Assembly (NCBI GenBank): GCA_947177635.1
Contig: CAMWVQ010000016.1
Location: 1-45,597, forward strand
DNA from: an uncultured Porphyromonadaceae bacterium
Lineage (GTDB): Bacteria; Bacteroidota; Bacteroidia; Bacteroidales; Muribaculaceae
Length of the DNA stretch: 45,597 nucleotides
Direction: 5' to 3'
The position numbers and the translations under genes were made by a program. A model generated the notes under the pieces. It had not been told where the DNA came from, did not search any database, and saw only the letters and a list, made by a program, of their open reading frames with translations. Of the stretch, positions 36,400 through 44,593 are shown in pieces; the stretch's first letter is position 1; every line of letters starts with the position of its first letter.

Positions 36400-36430
36400 G
36401 CGGCCGGTCGCAGAGATTGCGACCGGCCGC
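36400..36430 (-). terminator. Hairpin after parB
   Basis: A perfect 13-bp stem (GCGGCCGGTCGCA and its complement) surrounds a 5-nt loop 36 nt past the parB stop. The U-tract is weak (CTTGTCTTGTCC), so it may be a processing or stabilising hairpin as much as a terminator. Confidence 0.55.
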
Positions 36431-36466
36431 ACTGTTATGACTGAGGGCCTTTCCGGGGGGAGAGGA

Positions 36467-37363
36467 CTACCTGAGGGTGTCGAAGAGGGTGATAAGGCGG
36501 GTGAGGTCCTCCTCGTTGGAGAACTGGAAGGTGATTTTCCCTTTCCCCTGGCGGTCGCAGGAGAAGGAGACGGGGGTGTGGAAGGCGGCGGAGAGGTGGT
36601 TTTTCAGCAGGTCGAAGTCGTGGCTCGACGCGTAGGGGTTGCCCCCTTTGGGGCGGTTGTCGGCTGAGGATTCCTCCCCTGCGTCGCGGCTCTGCTGCCA
36701 CGCCTTGGCCAGTTCCTCGACTTTGCGCACCGACAGCCCTTCGCGGAGGATTTCCTTGTAAATCTTGAGCTGAACGCGGGGGTCGTCGATGCCCAGGAGG
36801 GCTTTTGCGTGACCCATGTCGACGCGCTTGTCGCGCAGGCCGAGCTGCACCTCGGAGGGGAGCTTGAGCAGGCGCAGGAAGTTGGCGATGGTGGCGCGTT
36901 TCTTGCCGATGCGCTCCGACAGGCGTTCCTGGGTGAGTTCATACTGGTCGATGAGCTTGCGGAATGTCAGGGCGATTTCGATGGCGTTGAGGTCTTCGCG
37001 CTGTATGTTCTCGATGAGGGCCATCTCGGTCAGCTCCGCCTCGTTGGCGGTGCGGACATATGCCGGCACTGACTCCAGACCGGCCATACGGGCGGCGCGG
37101 AAACGTCGTTCGCCGGCGATTATCTGGTAGGAGTCGGGACCGGTCTTGCGGAGCGAGAGGGGCTGTATGATGCCGAGTTCGCGGATTGAGGCGGCAAGTT
37201 CGGCCAGGGCTTCCTCGTCGAAACTGGTTCGCGGCTGCTCGGGGTTGGGGGTTATCTTGTCGAGCGGCACGTCGTTTATCGCCGAGGTGCCGCGGGCCGG
37301 GGTGTCGTCCATCGATATCAGCGAGTCGAGTCCGCGGCCCAATGCTTTGCGTTGGATTGCCAT
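36467..37363 (-). CDS. parB: Chromosome partitioning protein ParB
   Basis: The 298-residue protein has an N-terminal ParB/Srx CTPase domain (ITPNPEQPRTSFDEEAL, ELGIIQPLSLR, IAGERRFRAARMAG), a central helix-turn-helix (LSERIGKKRATIANFLRLL; VDMGHAKALLGI) and a C-terminal dimerisation domain ending near FSNEEDLTRLITLFDTL. It binds parS and spreads as a CTP-dependent clamp to segregate the origin. It starts 21 nt after parA. No parS-like TGTTnCACGTGnAACA was seen in the window. Confidence 0.95.
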   Translation of the reverse strand: MAIQRKALGRGLDSLISMDDTPARGTSAINDVPLDKITPNPEQPRTSFDEEALAELAASIRELGIIQPLSLRKTGPDSYQIIAGERRFRAARMAGLESVPAYVRTANEAELTEMALIENIQREDLNAIEIALTFRKLIDQYELTQERLSERIGKKRATIANFLRLLKLPSEVQLGLRDKRVDMGHAKALLGIDDPRVQLKIYKEILREGLSVRKVEELAKAWQQSRDAGEESSADNRPKGGNPYASSHDFDLLKNHLSAAFHTPVSFSCDRQGKGKITFQFSNEEDLTRLITLFDTLR

Positions 37364-37384
37364 TTTCGTTTCAGGAGTGAGGGG

Positions 37385-38146
37385 TTAGTTTTTGGCGATT
37401 ATCTCACGGGCCAGCAGCACGTGAGCTGTCGCGCCACGGCTTTCGGGGTCGTAGAGGATGGCGGGGAGGCCGTGCGAGGGGGCCTCGCTCAGGCGTATGT
37501 TGCGGGGAATCACGGCGTTGAACACCATGTCGCCGAAGTGGCTTTTCAGCTCTTCGTAAATCTGGTTGGCCAGGCGCAGGCGGGCGTCATACATCGTCAG
37601 CAGGAACCCTTCGATTTCGAGCGACGGGTTGAGCTTCGACTTTATGATGCGGATGGTGTTGAGCAGCTTGCTGATTCCCTCCAGGGCGAAATACTCGGCC
37701 TGCACGGGGATTATCACCGAATGGGCGGCCGTCAGGGCGTTGACGGTGATTAGGCCCAGCGAGGGGGAGCAGTCGATGAGTATGTAGTCGTAGCTGTCTT
37801 TCACGGAGTCGAGCGAACGGGCCAGCACCCTCTCCCTGCCGGGCTTGTTGATAAGCTCAAGCTCGGCACCGGCCAGGTCGATGCGCGAGCCGACCAGGTC
37901 GAGGCCGTCGACGCAGGTGGCGACCTGCGAGCCGTCCATAGGGTAATCGTCAACGAGACATTCATATATGGATGAGTCCATCGTCCGGGGATCGATGCCG
38001 TAGCCCGAGGTTGCGTTGGCCTGGGGGTCGGCGTCGATGATCAGCACCCTCTTCCCCTCCTTTGCCAGGGAGGCGGCGAGGTTGATGGTGGTGGTGGTCT
38101 TTCCGACTCCACCCTTCTGGTTTGCGATGGCTATGATTTTTCCCAT
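37385..38146 (-). CDS. parA: Chromosome partitioning ATPase ParA (Soj)
   Basis: The start at 38146 gives [27 protein letters not shown], the standard N-terminus; 13 further in-frame codons upstream are not conserved in type. The 253-residue protein has the deviant Walker [23 protein letters not shown], and Walker [19 protein letters not shown]. It forms the ATP-dependent gradient that positions ParB-parS complexes. A TATCTTTG box lies 37 nt upstream. Confidence 0.96.
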   Translation of the reverse strand: MGKIIAIANQKGGVGKTTTTINLAASLAKEGKRVLIIDADPQANATSGYGIDPRTMDSSIYECLVDDYPMDGSQVATCVDGLDLVGSRIDLAGAELELINKPGRERVLARSLDSVKDSYDYILIDCSPSLGLITVNALTAAHSVIIPVQAEYFALEGISKLLNTIRIIKSKLNPSLEIEGFLLTMYDARLRLANQIYEELKSHFGDMVFNAVIPRNIRLSEAPSHGLPAILYDPESRGATAHVLLAREIIAKN

Positions 38147-38182
38147 AAGCTGAGGTTTTGGTTGCGATGGCGTCCCGGGGAG

Positions 38183-38190
38183 CAAAGATA
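38183..38190 (-). promoter_or_regulatory. -7 box of parA-parB
   Basis: TATCTTTG on the minus strand fits TAnnTTTG and gives a leader of about 30 nt. Confidence 0.55.
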
Positions 38191-38358
38191 ATCTCGCGCC
38201 GGGCGGCGTTTACTCTGCAAAGTAACAACAAAAAACTGGCAAACAACCGTTTAAAAAATCTTAAACTGTCACGGATGTTGATAACTTTCCTCTATTGTTA
38301 ATAACCGCGCCCCTCAGCCCCGCTCCGCCGATGGCTCCCGAACCGCCCCGCGGCCCGA

Positions 38359-38390
38359 TTTGTTTATTAATATAAAAAGGTGTATCTTTG
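38359..38390 (+). promoter_or_regulatory. Promoter of DUF6722 gene and surE
   Basis: TTTG (38359-38362), a 20-nt spacer and TATCTTTG (38383-38390) are a full consensus match. The nearest downstream conserved start is at 38419. Confidence 0.7.
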
Positions 38391-38418
38391 CAATGAACAT
38401 CAATCCCGTTGCAGAGAA

Positions 38419-38631
38419 ATGCGCAAGGAGTTTGGAAAATGGCTGATGGACATCGCCAAATATATAACCACGGCGGTAATCCTGTCATCGGTTTTCGGGC
38501 AGGTCAACACCCCCTGGATCATTTACCTGGTTGGAGCAGTCTCCGTCACGGTCACCCTCTGGTGTGGCCTCCACCTGATAGGCGACTCGCAAAAACCAAC
38601 GGAAAAGAAATCTAACGACAAAAACAAGTAA
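38419..38631 (+). CDS. DUF6722-like small membrane protein
   Basis: The 70-residue protein starts MRKEFGKWLMDIAKYITTAV. An upstream in-frame ATG at 38380 would lie within the promoter. It has two transmembrane helices (about 11-25 and 30-50: ITTAVILSSVFG; WIIYLVGAVSVTVTLWCGLHLI) and a charged Lys-rich tail. The arrangement matches the DUF6722 family of Bacteroidales, function unknown. A 33-residue membrane peptide follows 3 nt later. Confidence 0.75.
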   Translation: MRKEFGKWLMDIAKYITTAVILSSVFGQVNTPWIIYLVGAVSVTVTLWCGLHLIGDSQKPTEKKSNDKNK

Positions 38632-38634
38632 GTT

Positions 38635-38736
38635 ATGGGAGCTATAATAATGTGTTCACTGGTAACGGCGATTGCCATTGGTGGCACGATATATTTCAAC
38701 CACCAGGACAAAAAGGCCCAGCATGGCCACAAATGA
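38635..38736 (+). CDS. 33-residue single-span membrane peptide
   Basis: The ORF runs from ATG at 38635 to TGA at 38736: MGAIIMCSLVTAIAIGGTIY followed by a polar His/Lys/Gln-rich tail. One transmembrane helix fills residues 2-19. It starts 3 nt after the DUF6722 stop and ends 13 nt before surE, with no room for another signal. This suggests co-translation with the DUF6722 protein, possibly as a partner subunit. Confidence 0.55.
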   Translation: MGAIIMCSLVTAIAIGGTIYFNHQDKKAQHGHK

Positions 38737-38749
38737 CGCCGTGTTTTGT

Positions 38750-39514
38750 ATGGAAAAGAAACTTATACTTATATCAAACGATGACTCGGTAAACGCGCCG
38801 GGCCTGCATTTTCTTGTCGACTGCGTGAAGGAGCTGGGGGAAGTATGGGTTGTCGCGCCCGACGAGCCCAAGAGCGGCCAGTCGTCGTCGCTGACTTTCA
38901 ACTCACCCCTGCGCATCACAGAACGCCCCGGATATGAGGGGGCGCGCCTCTTCTCCGTCTCCGGAACCCCGGTCGACTGCATAAAACTGGCGATGCACAA
39001 CATCGTCCCCCGCCGCCCCGACCTCGTGCTGGCGGGCATCAACCACGGCTCGAACGCCGGGAACTCGGTGATATACTCCGGCACGATGGGTGCCGTCTTC
39101 GAAGGCTGCATGGCCGGAATCCCATCCATCGGCTATTCGCTCCTCCACCACTCGATGGCGGCCGACTTCTCCGAGTGCGCCCCCTTCGTGAAGGAAATCA
39201 CCGCCAAAGTCCTCGACAAAGGGTTGCCCCAGGGTGTATGCCTCAACATCAACTTCCCCGCCAAAGTGAAAATCGAGGGGATGAAGGTTGTGCGCGCCGC
39301 CCGCAGCCACTGGACGGAGGAATACCAGGAATACACCGACCCCCACGGCAAGCCATTCTACTGGCTAACCGGGCGCCAGATCAACCAGGAGGAGGGGAAC
39401 CCCGAGACAGACCTCTACTGGCTCCCCCGCAACTACGCGACATGCGTCCCCTGCGTCGCCCTCCAGAACGCCCCCTCCGCCGACATCGACGCCGTGGCCT
39501 CCCTCCTGGGCTAA
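38750..39514 (+). CDS. surE: 5'/3'-nucleotidase SurE
   Basis: The start at 38750 (MEKKLILISNDDSVNAPG) places the metal-binding NDD at residues 10-12, as in other SurE proteins. The in-frame extension upstream overlaps the small membrane peptide. At 254 residues it has the usual length. Other ligands are seen in PDEPKSGQSSS and AGINHGSNAGNSVIYSGTMGAV. The residue after NDD is Ser, where Gly is more common. The enzyme dephosphorylates nucleoside monophosphates with a divalent metal. A strong terminator follows. Confidence 0.94.
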   Translation: MEKKLILISNDDSVNAPGLHFLVDCVKELGEVWVVAPDEPKSGQSSSLTFNSPLRITERPGYEGARLFSVSGTPVDCIKLAMHNIVPRRPDLVLAGINHGSNAGNSVIYSGTMGAVFEGCMAGIPSIGYSLLHHSMAADFSECAPFVKEITAKVLDKGLPQGVCLNINFPAKVKIEGMKVVRAARSHWTEEYQEYTDPHGKPFYWLTGRQINQEEGNPETDLYWLPRNYATCVPCVALQNAPSADIDAVASLLG

Positions 39515-39551
39515 CCCCGGCACCCGCCGATACATCCCGCACAGACACAAG

Positions 39552-39603
39552 CCACCGGGCTGCAGTGACCGACCGTCACCCCTGCAGCCCGGTGGTTTTG
39601 TGT
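39552..39603 (+). terminator. Intrinsic terminator after surE
   Basis: A 14-bp perfect stem CCACCGGGCTGCAG/CTGCAGCCCGGTGG with an inner GTGAC/GTCAC pair is followed by TTTTGTGT. Confidence 0.8.
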
Positions 39604-39608
39604 ATGAA

Positions 39609-39644
39609 AAAAGGCCGTCACCCCGCAGTGGGCAACGGCCTTTT
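39609..39644 (-). terminator. Terminator between convergent genes
   Basis: AAAAGGCCGT pairs with ACGGCCTTTT (10 bp). The minus-strand sequence continues into a six-T run, so it fits the 3' end of the large secreted-protein gene ending at 39666. It can also act on the plus strand. Confidence 0.8.
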
Positions 39645-39665
39645 GAACAGTTATGATGTCACGCG

Positions 39666-42600
39666 TCAGCGTACATGGAGCTTCGAGCGGTTGACGATGT
39701 AGAGCCCGGAGGGGAGTTCCACGACTGTCTGGCCAGGAAGGACATCAACCATCCTGACGAGCACGCCGGTGACGGAATAAACCGCGACACTGGCGCGGGC
39801 CGGGGAGACGATGGTCACGCGTCCTTCACCCGGGAGCACCGAGATTCCGCCATCGGCATCGGCGAGCACATTCTCTACGCCCGAGTTGCCACGCGAGGCG
39901 GTGAGTATGCCGCTGACAGGGTCGAAGCTGACGGCTACCTTGCCGGCGGGAGCCTTGACATACCAGTCGCCGATTCCCTGCGCTCCGGCATTCTCACGGT
40001 AGGTGGGCCTGCTGACAGCAAGGTTGTCGCCGGTGATGTCAAAAGACATCACGTTTTCGTCCCAGAGCGGGGTGTTGATGCCAATCGCGTTGGTGTAGCT
40101 GCAGCTCTTGAGGAAATTGATGCGGAAGCTCTGGTCAGCCATGTCCTCGCCGACGGTGATTTCACCGACATACAGGCCCGAACCTGCGCGGGTCAGCATC
40201 TGTGAGCGCATCTGCTGCATATGTGTGATGCCAAGGTCATTTTGGGCGGGGGACAGAATGAAATAGCCATTGTTGTGGGCCGAGGAGAAGATGGTCAGCC
40301 TGGAGTTGGCTTCGTCGACAAGCATGGAGACAGCGCTGTTGCTTCCCTCAGGCATGTCGAAATGCCATGTGGCTTCCTGTGAAGCCGCCTTCCTGACTGC
40401 CGAACGGCTGCGGGCTGCGGGTCTCTTGACAAACTGGCCGCTCCACACACCTGCCTCGTCGAACTCCACAAGGGTGGTGGCGCCGCTTGCGGGAGCAATC
40501 ACAGTGCCGTTGGGAGAAGCGAGGTTGAAGTCGTAGCCATCCTCAGAGTTGCCCTCCAGCTGGCTCTCGATTATCACAGCGTTTTCAATCTCGGCTGCGG
40601 GATATCCGGTGGTGCCGTCGAGGTCGGTATTGCCGCCGGAAACGGCCTCGTAGACCATCCCCTCGTTTTCGGGAGAGGTAACGACGGAGAGCGTCAATGT
40701 GTTGAGGTCGATGGTCATCTCCATCTCGCCGTCACCCACGAGTGACGGGAACGAGAACAAGTACCCCTTGTCGAAACCAATCGGCGCGGTGGCGATGCCG
40801 TTGTTGGGCACGACGATTTCATCTCCGTCGAAAAGATAGCTGCCGCTGCCGGTCCATATCTTGCGGGATGTGACATATATGGTTTTCTGCGCGGTCTGCT
40901 TGAGCTGGATAAACAGGGAAATGCCAAGACCGCCGTTGAGGAACTTGCATGTCCCCTTGTAGACCAGGCTGCCGGGGGATGTCTCGGAGAATGTCACCAA
41001 TTCCTCATATCCAGAGGCCCAAGAGGTGTTGCGCACGGCCAGCTCGGAGACTGTCGACATGTCGACCATGTAATCCCGGGAGACAAGCACTTTCCCCCCT
41101 TTCCAGTCGGGAGACTGAACCCTCCACCACGGTAGGTATGAATCGTTGTTGAGGGCCACGCCGTCGGTGAACTCGACCGTAGATGTAAAGGCGGGGGGGT
41201 ATTCATAGGCATAGGCGATGGAGTAGGAGAAAGAGACATCAAGTGTCCCGGCTGGGATGTCGACTACTCCTCCCGAGTAAGGGATACGGTGGCTGGCAAA
41301 CTCGGCGCGGTTGGCGTAAGTGGGTCTTTTCCCGCCGGTCATGCTGCCGTAGACGTATGTTCCCCTTTCAAAATTTATAGTCTCAAGATAGAGGCGGTTG
41401 TTGTCGAGGTCGACAGTTACATAGGCATATGGCTCCTGGGGGGAGGCCTTGAAGGTGAAAGGCGCGGTTGTCTGCGTGACAACTCCGTCATTTACCGTTA
41501 CTGCCGACTCGGCCACGCCCAGCTCGTCAAGTTCAAGCATTCCATTGCCTGCGGGCGCTATGGCGTAGCTCCCCTCCCATGCGGGATTCTCCGGCGAGAT
41601 GGGCAACTTTTTGGTGAACAGGCGGAAAGCCTCGGTGTCGGAATTGTGATTGATGTAAATCTCTCCTTTGTACAGGCCGTCGGCGCCCATGTTGAGCGTG
41701 GTGTATCTCCCTTCGTGGAAGAGATACAGCGTGTTTACGGCGGTGGGGTCGATGACGTCGCCTGCTGAGGAGATGGGGTCGGGAGACACCTTGATGATGC
41801 CTGAGGAGAGTGACACATACACATACATTGTGCCGCCGGGCCAGTCTACCGCCCAATTGCCGTCTTCTCTCATCCCGCAATATCCGGTGTAATCCGATGA
41901 GATGGATTCATTGGGACTCCAGTACGAGCCGATTGAGTAGTTGATGTCCCAGTTGCTATCGAGGCTTGTCAGGAACCTGAACTCGTTTTTCCCCTTCGGT
42001 ATGTCGAACATACCGTAATATCCCCCGTTGGTGGTGGGATAAAGCGGCATCGAGCCGTCGGTGGGATCCCAGCCCTGTGGAGTGCCGACGAGATATATCG
42101 CCTCGTATGCCGGGCTGTCGTCCTGGGAATCGTAGAAATCAAATTTCACTGAAGGGGTGTCGCCGGTGTTGACAGTGACATACACGTCGCCACCACCCCA
42201 TCTATTGTACTTTCCGTTGTATGTCCAGTAGCCGGCCTGGTTGTCGGCCAGGGAGGCAATCGAGCTGTAAGCGTCTTTGCCCGAGGGCATCAACGCCTGG
42301 TCTTTGCCCGAGGGGGGAGCGATCACAGTGTTGGGCGTGCCTTTCTCGCCGAGCTGGCTGATGAAGCGGAGATTGAACTCCCCGGCGGGGACATACACGT
42401 TTCCGCTGAATTTGTTGTCGGCGATCTTGGGCAGCGACTGGATATTCATCAACACCGCGTCTGAGCAATTTTTCCAGGGGGTGTAGGGGTCGTAGGGGGT
42501 CTGCACGAACAGGACGTTGCGGTTGACCACGGATTTCACCGAGGGCATCGTGAGGTCGACATCAGCCGGGAATGTGAGGGTTCCGGCGGTGAGGTTGACC

Positions 42601-43721
42601 GATATGGTCACCGGCCTGGCGAGCGGGGATGAGAAGCTGGCGTTGTTGGAGGTCTCGCCTACGCTCAGGTTTATCACCTTGTTGTCGCCTACGATGGTGG
42701 CGTCATTGCCGCTGCCGAGGGTTTGCGACTCCCAGTTGTCGCCGAGCTGTATTTTGAAGTATTGGGTTCCGGCGGGCAGCTCGAACTCATATACCGCGTC
42801 ATCGAGGCCGAGGCGCCGGCTTTCGACAAATTCCCATCCGCTGAAGTCACCCACAGGATATATGGCCTCATAGTCGAGAGGCTCATACGCGGGAGTTACG
42901 TCGGAGTGTATGCTGAATTTCCCGTGGGTCGCGTCGCTCTGCGATCCGTTGCAGATGACACCCCCTTTCCAGTCGGGAGCGACAAAGGCCTCCCCCTTGC
43001 CCGAGGAGGGTGTGAACTCAAGGTAGTTTTGCCACTGCACATCATTGAGGATGTTGCTTCCCACAGGTTTCTGCCACTGCTGGTTGAACGGGTCGTAAAT
43101 CCTGATTCTAAGTTCGTCGCAAGGCTCGTAATAGTTGTTTAGGTTGTCAAACGAGATGTAGCTTTCGAGGCGGTCGAGGCTGAAATCCGAGTCGTCGTTG
43201 ACCGCAAGGACCATGGCGCCTTCGGGGAAGGCGTAGATTCGCATCTCGTTGAGGTCGACGCGTAGGCGGTACCGCTTTGGTGTAGGCAATTGCCAGGAGT
43301 AGGGGGCGTTGCTCGGGCCGACATACACCGGTGACATCTCGAAATCAGATGTGGCGCATATGCCGCTCTTCCCTGCTGTCGGCAAGAAAGGCATTACTCC
43401 GGGATTGAAGTCAGGCCCCGGATAGATGGCGTTGTAGATGCGGGCATTGTAAGGGTCGGCTGTGTCTGCCAGGTCATAATGGAAATAGAAGACTGTACCT
43501 CCCGCGGGCACTACGGTCTCGTAGATGTTTGAGCCGGGAGCGGTTTCCGGCATCTTGTACTGCTCCCATTCATCTGCAAACTGCACATGTGGCGGGGTGT
43601 TGTTCCAAAACGAGGCGAGATAGATGAATTTGTTTCCGGCCTCATCGGTAGCCGCGTCGGCGGTGGCGACGACACACGTCATCGCCGCCGCACACAACAG
43701 GCGCGTAAAGAATTTGTTCAT
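39666..43721 (-). CDS. Large secreted multi-module protein with SusE/F-like repeats and sorting tail
   Basis: The 1351-residue protein has a signal peptide (1-~23). It is built of repeated beta-sandwich modules recalling SusE/SusF starch-binding or glycan-binding domains: YEAIYPVGDFSGWE, YEAIYLVGTPQGWDPTDG with YGMFDIPKGKNEFRFLTSL, and NTLYLFHEGRYTTLN with YKGEIYIN. A DWKGG-type turn recurs (APDWKGG, SPDWKGG, DWPGG). The last ~70 residues (VAVYSVTGVLVRMVDVLPGQ, then ELPSGLYIVNRSKLHVR) look like a type IX secretion C-terminal sorting domain. No catalytic signature was recognised. A surface glycan-binding or adhesin role is inferred. It is monocistronic, with its own promoter, a ~125-nt leader and a terminator. 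Confidence 0.8.
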   Translation of the reverse strand: MNKFFTRLLCAAAMTCVVATADAATDEAGNKFIYLASFWNNTPPHVQFADEWEQYKMPETAPGSNIYETVVPAGGTVFYFHYDLADTADPYNARIYNAIYPGPDFNPGVMPFLPTAGKSGICATSDFEMSPVYVGPSNAPYSWQLPTPKRYRLRVDLNEMRIYAFPEGAMVLAVNDDSDFSLDRLESYISFDNLNNYYEPCDELRIRIYDPFNQQWQKPVGSNILNDVQWQNYLEFTPSSGKGEAFVAPDWKGGVICNGSQSDATHGKFSIHSDVTPAYEPLDYEAIYPVGDFSGWEFVESRRLGLDDAVYEFELPAGTQYFKIQLGDNWESQTLGSGNDATIVGDNKVINLSVGETSNNASFSSPLARPVTISVNLTAGTLTFPADVDLTMPSVKSVVNRNVLFVQTPYDPYTPWKNCSDAVLMNIQSLPKIADNKFSGNVYVPAGEFNLRFISQLGEKGTPNTVIAPPSGKDQALMPSGKDAYSSIASLADNQAGYWTYNGKYNRWGGGDVYVTVNTGDTPSVKFDFYDSQDDSPAYEAIYLVGTPQGWDPTDGSMPLYPTTNGGYYGMFDIPKGKNEFRFLTSLDSNWDINYSIGSYWSPNESISSDYTGYCGMREDGNWAVDWPGGTMYVYVSLSSGIIKVSPDPISSAGDVIDPTAVNTLYLFHEGRYTTLNMGADGLYKGEIYINHNSDTEAFRLFTKKLPISPENPAWEGSYAIAPAGNGMLELDELGVAESAVTVNDGVVTQTTAPFTFKASPQEPYAYVTVDLDNNRLYLETINFERGTYVYGSMTGGKRPTYANRAEFASHRIPYSGGVVDIPAGTLDVSFSYSIAYAYEYPPAFTSTVEFTDGVALNNDSYLPWWRVQSPDWKGGKVLVSRDYMVDMSTVSELAVRNTSWASGYEELVTFSETSPGSLVYKGTCKFLNGGLGISLFIQLKQTAQKTIYVTSRKIWTGSGSYLFDGDEIVVPNNGIATAPIGFDKGYLFSFPSLVGDGEMEMTIDLNTLTLSVVTSPENEGMVYEAVSGGNTDLDGTTGYPAAEIENAVIIESQLEGNSEDGYDFNLASPNGTVIAPASGATTLVEFDEAGVWSGQFVKRPAARSRSAVRKAASQEATWHFDMPEGSNSAVSMLVDEANSRLTIFSSAHNNGYFILSPAQNDLGITHMQQMRSQMLTRAGSGLYVGEITVGEDMADQSFRINFLKSCSYTNAIGINTPLWDENVMSFDITGDNLAVSRPTYRENAGAQGIGDWYVKAPAGKVAVSFDPVSGILTASRGNSGVENVLADADGGISVLPGEGRVTIVSPARASVAVYSVTGVLVRMVDVLPGQTVVELPSGLYIVNRSKLHVR

Positions 43722-44060
43722 ACAATTGAGATTATGTTTTTGATTGGTTCAGTTGTTGAATTCAGGTAACTGACATCCACAGCTCCCGGATACGGCATCC
43801 GGACTGACTGACAACTCTTTCATTGTCGCAAATGGCGAAAAATCAAGCCACTGCAAAGTTAAGAATATATTCCCTGTTTACCCCCCCAATTGTTAAACTA
43901 CGTTAAAGTCATCATTTCTGCAATACAATAGTAACTTCGTCACCCATCCGTCATCCCCATTCCCGTGGGCGCCTCTCCGGGACTGACGCCACAGGCTCCG
44001 CCAACCGACCCCACACCCACCCTTTTTGGAAACACCGCCACTGATTTCAGTCCCCCGAAA
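43722..44060. other. Intergenic region upstream of the large secreted protein
   Basis: No coding sequence is supported. The minus-strand leader of the secreted-protein gene contains a CCGGAT/ATCCGG hairpin (43786-43802). About 200 bp beyond its promoter toward yqeY show nothing I can assign. Confidence 0.4.
43854..43861 (-). promoter_or_regulatory. -7 box of the large secreted-protein gene
   Basis: TAACTTTG on the minus strand gives an unusually long 5' UTR of about 125 nt. Confidence 0.55.
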
Positions 44061-44092
44061 TTTGTTTGTCTCAGCCAGGTTGCGTAACTTTG
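44061..44092 (+). promoter_or_regulatory. Promoter of the yqeY-like gene and serS
   Basis: TTTG (44061-44064), a 20-nt spacer and TAACTTTG (44085-44092) form a canonical Bacteroidetes promoter 24 nt before the start codon. Confidence 0.7.
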
Positions 44093-44116
44093 CGGTAAAT
44101 TAAAACCCAGAAGAAA

Positions 44117-44566
44117 ATGAATCTTTTTGACCGCGTGTCGGAGGACATCAAGAAGGCGATGCTCGCCCGCGACTCACAGTCGCTTGAGGCCCTCCGCGGA
44201 ATCAAGAAGGAATTCCTGGAGGCTAAGACCGCCAAGGGTTCCGACGGCGACCTCTCCGACGAGAAGGCCGTGGCAATCCTCGCCAAGATGATCAAGCAGC
44301 GCAAGGAAAGCGCAGACATCTACTCCCAGCAGAACCGCCCCGAACTGGCCGCCACCGAGATGGCCCAGGCCGAGGTGATCGGGCGCTATATGCCCGCGAG
44401 CCTCTCAGAGGAGGAGCTGACCGAAAAGCTCCGTGAAATCATCGCCCGCGTGGGCGCATCCTCACCCAAGGAGATGGGCAAGGTAATGGGCGTGGCCTCC
44501 AAAGAGCTCGCCGGACGAGCCGAAGGGAAAGCCATCTCAGCCAAAGTCAAGGAACTCCTGTCATAA
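44117..44566 (+). CDS. GatB/YqeY domain protein
   Basis: The 149-residue protein starts NLFDRVSEDIKKAMLARDSQSLEALRGIKKEF. It contains the YqeY hallmark stretches KMIKQRKESADIYSQQNRPELAATEMAQAEVIGRYMP and SPKEMGKVMGVASKELAGRAEGKAIS. The fold is shared with the tail of GatB, which contacts tRNA, but a free YqeY has no established reaction. serS follows 27 nt later, which would fit a tRNA-related role. Confidence 0.92.
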   Translation: MNLFDRVSEDIKKAMLARDSQSLEALRGIKKEFLEAKTAKGSDGDLSDEKAVAILAKMIKQRKESADIYSQQNRPELAATEMAQAEVIGRYMPASLSEEELTEKLREIIARVGASSPKEMGKVMGVASKELAGRAEGKAISAKVKELLS

Positions 44567-44593
44567 ACCACCCTCCTCTTAACGCTTCACAAG

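Noticed and set aside
36067-36432. 121-codon minus-strand frame between parB and metY
   Set aside because: It starts inside a perfect hairpin, runs into the metY upstream region, and has no promoter, domain or typical codon use. Treated as non-coding.
36182-36667. 161-codon plus-strand frame entering parB
   Set aside because: It overlaps parB antisense and its second half is a shadow of parB.
37418-37432. CACGTG core as a possible parS site
   Set aside because: Only the central six bases match. The outer TGTT/AACA positions of parS are missing, and it lies inside parA coding sequence.
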